NCBI GenBank assembly: GCA_022360235.1 | Contig: JAKSDE010000397.1 | Span: forward strand, 1 to 14,480 | Direction of reading: 5' to 3' | Source of the DNA: Cytophagales bacterium | Lineage (GTDB): Bacteria; Bacteroidota; Bacteroidia; Cytophagales; Amoebophilaceae | DNA length: 14,480 bases | Part shown: positions 13,959 to 14,480 of the stretch, in pieces | Numbering within the stretch: position 1 is the first letter of the stretch | Layout: every line of letters begins with the position of its first letter | Notes under the pieces: model-generated | Told to the model about the DNA's origin: nothing | Database searches by the model: none | The model's input: the letters and a program-made list of their open reading frames with translations, nothing else | Made by a program: the position numbers and the translations under genes

Positions 13959-14480
13959 TTAAAATACCTCTATTTGCGCTTTACACAGCTTTTCCACAAG
14001 TGCTCCTAGCACTTTTACTCGCTCACCCAAGAATTCCAGTTCTTCTTGGGTGATAACATAATCCATGTCATACCTCGAATCGATATATGCTTTTTGAAGC
14101 AAGATGAAAAGACGTTCTTCTTCTTCCGTCGAACGAGGAAATGCAGGACTGATTTCAGCATTGACTTTACGGGCTAGATCACCTAATTCTTCAATATCAT
14201 GGATTTTAGGCCTATAGTCGGTAAACACCAGTAAAAATGTGTCATAATAGCACTCAGTCGCTTGGTGAAGTAAAAAGGCTGCTTGGTTGTAACGTTTCTT
14301 TTTAAGATTGCTTTCAAAGTCATCATAAAACTCGTTAGCTTTTTCAGACCAATATTCAAAGTAGTTTTGTGCTTTCTTCCTGCGTTTTTTGGGGCTCAGC
14401 GGTTGGGGGGTAGCCAGCTGGTAATTGCTACTATTATAGAGCATGGTTCCTTCTTTCAGAATGTCAACAAAAAAGTAGTA
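13959..14480 (-). CDS. HEPN domain protein, probable C-terminal part of a nucleotidyltransferase-HEPN fusion (partial)
   Basis: The frame is open without a stop to the right edge, so the gene is truncated by the window. An ATG at 14444 is internal rather than the true start, because the 12 upstream codons read YYFFVDILKEGT and continue the pattern FxDIxKEGxxLYxSxxYxLA. In Bacteroidota that pattern links an N-terminal nucleotidyltransferase domain to a HEPN domain. The visible part is the HEPN helical domain: KANEFYDDFESNLKKKRYNQ, AAFLLHQATECYYDTFLLVF, PKIHDIEELGDLA and AYIDSRYDMDYVITQEELEFL. I do not see the RxxxxH RNase motif. Such proteins may act as toxin-antitoxin-like or nucleotide-modifying factors, but their role is not established. 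The gene is convergent with pyk, 41 bases away. Confidence 0.8.
   Translation of the reverse strand, partial: YYFFVDILKEGTMLYNSSNYQLATPQPLSPKKRRKKAQNYFEYWSEKANEFYDDFESNLKKKRYNQAAFLLHQATECYYDTFLLVFTDYRPKIHDIEELGDLARKVNAEISPAFPRSTEEEERLFILLQKAYIDSRYDMDYVITQEELEFLGERVKVLGALVEKLCKAQIEVF

Noticed and set aside
14442..14444. ATG at 14444 as the start of the HEPN gene
   Set aside because: The frame is open beyond it to the edge, and the upstream residues FFVDILKEG fit the known linker of nucleotidyltransferase-HEPN proteins.

Overview
The window looks like a chromosomal segment from a low-GC member of the Bacteroidota. The evidence is a Bacteroidota-style nqr operon, a TTTG / TAnnTTTG promoter in front of rpsT, almost no Shine-Dalgarno sites before genes, and outer-membrane and secreted proteins typical of the phylum. 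The decayed insertion sequence, the long AT-rich intergenic tracts and the small spread of functions would suit an intracellular lineage of the Amoebophilus/Cardinium type. That placement is inference; no marker here proves it.

Left part (1-6703), all on the minus strand: a SIMPL/DUF541 envelope protein, then a transcription unit read from right to left as nqrA, nqrB, nqrC, nqrD, nqrE and a DUF502 membrane protein. The Nqr subunits form a sodium-pumping NADH:quinone oxidoreductase, and the covalent-FMN threonine motifs of NqrB and NqrC and the iron-binding cysteines of NqrD and NqrE are present. nqrF, the NADH-oxidising subunit, is not in the window; DUF502 sits where nqrF usually follows.

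Middle (6704-8674): a promoter with an embedded palindrome before nqrA, an internally deleted IS1-like element with short terminal inverted repeats, radC, and rpsT with its own promoter and terminator.

Right part (8705-14480): an outer-membrane barrel related to PagL-type acyloxyacyl hydrolases but without the catalytic motif (minus), a 517-base intergenic region with a strong 18-bp hairpin, a secreted zinc-dependent S1/P1-nuclease / phospholipase C-like protein (plus), a small secreted helical protein with a DUF4168-like end (plus), pyruvate kinase (plus), and the C-terminal HEPN part of a gene that leaves the window on the right (minus).

The feature least explained by ordinary annotation is a family of short, imperfect 7-bp tandem repeats (consensus tagttcY). 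They occur at seven places, in both orientations, almost always just beyond a gene end. No tRNA, rRNA, CRISPR array or intact mobile element was found.
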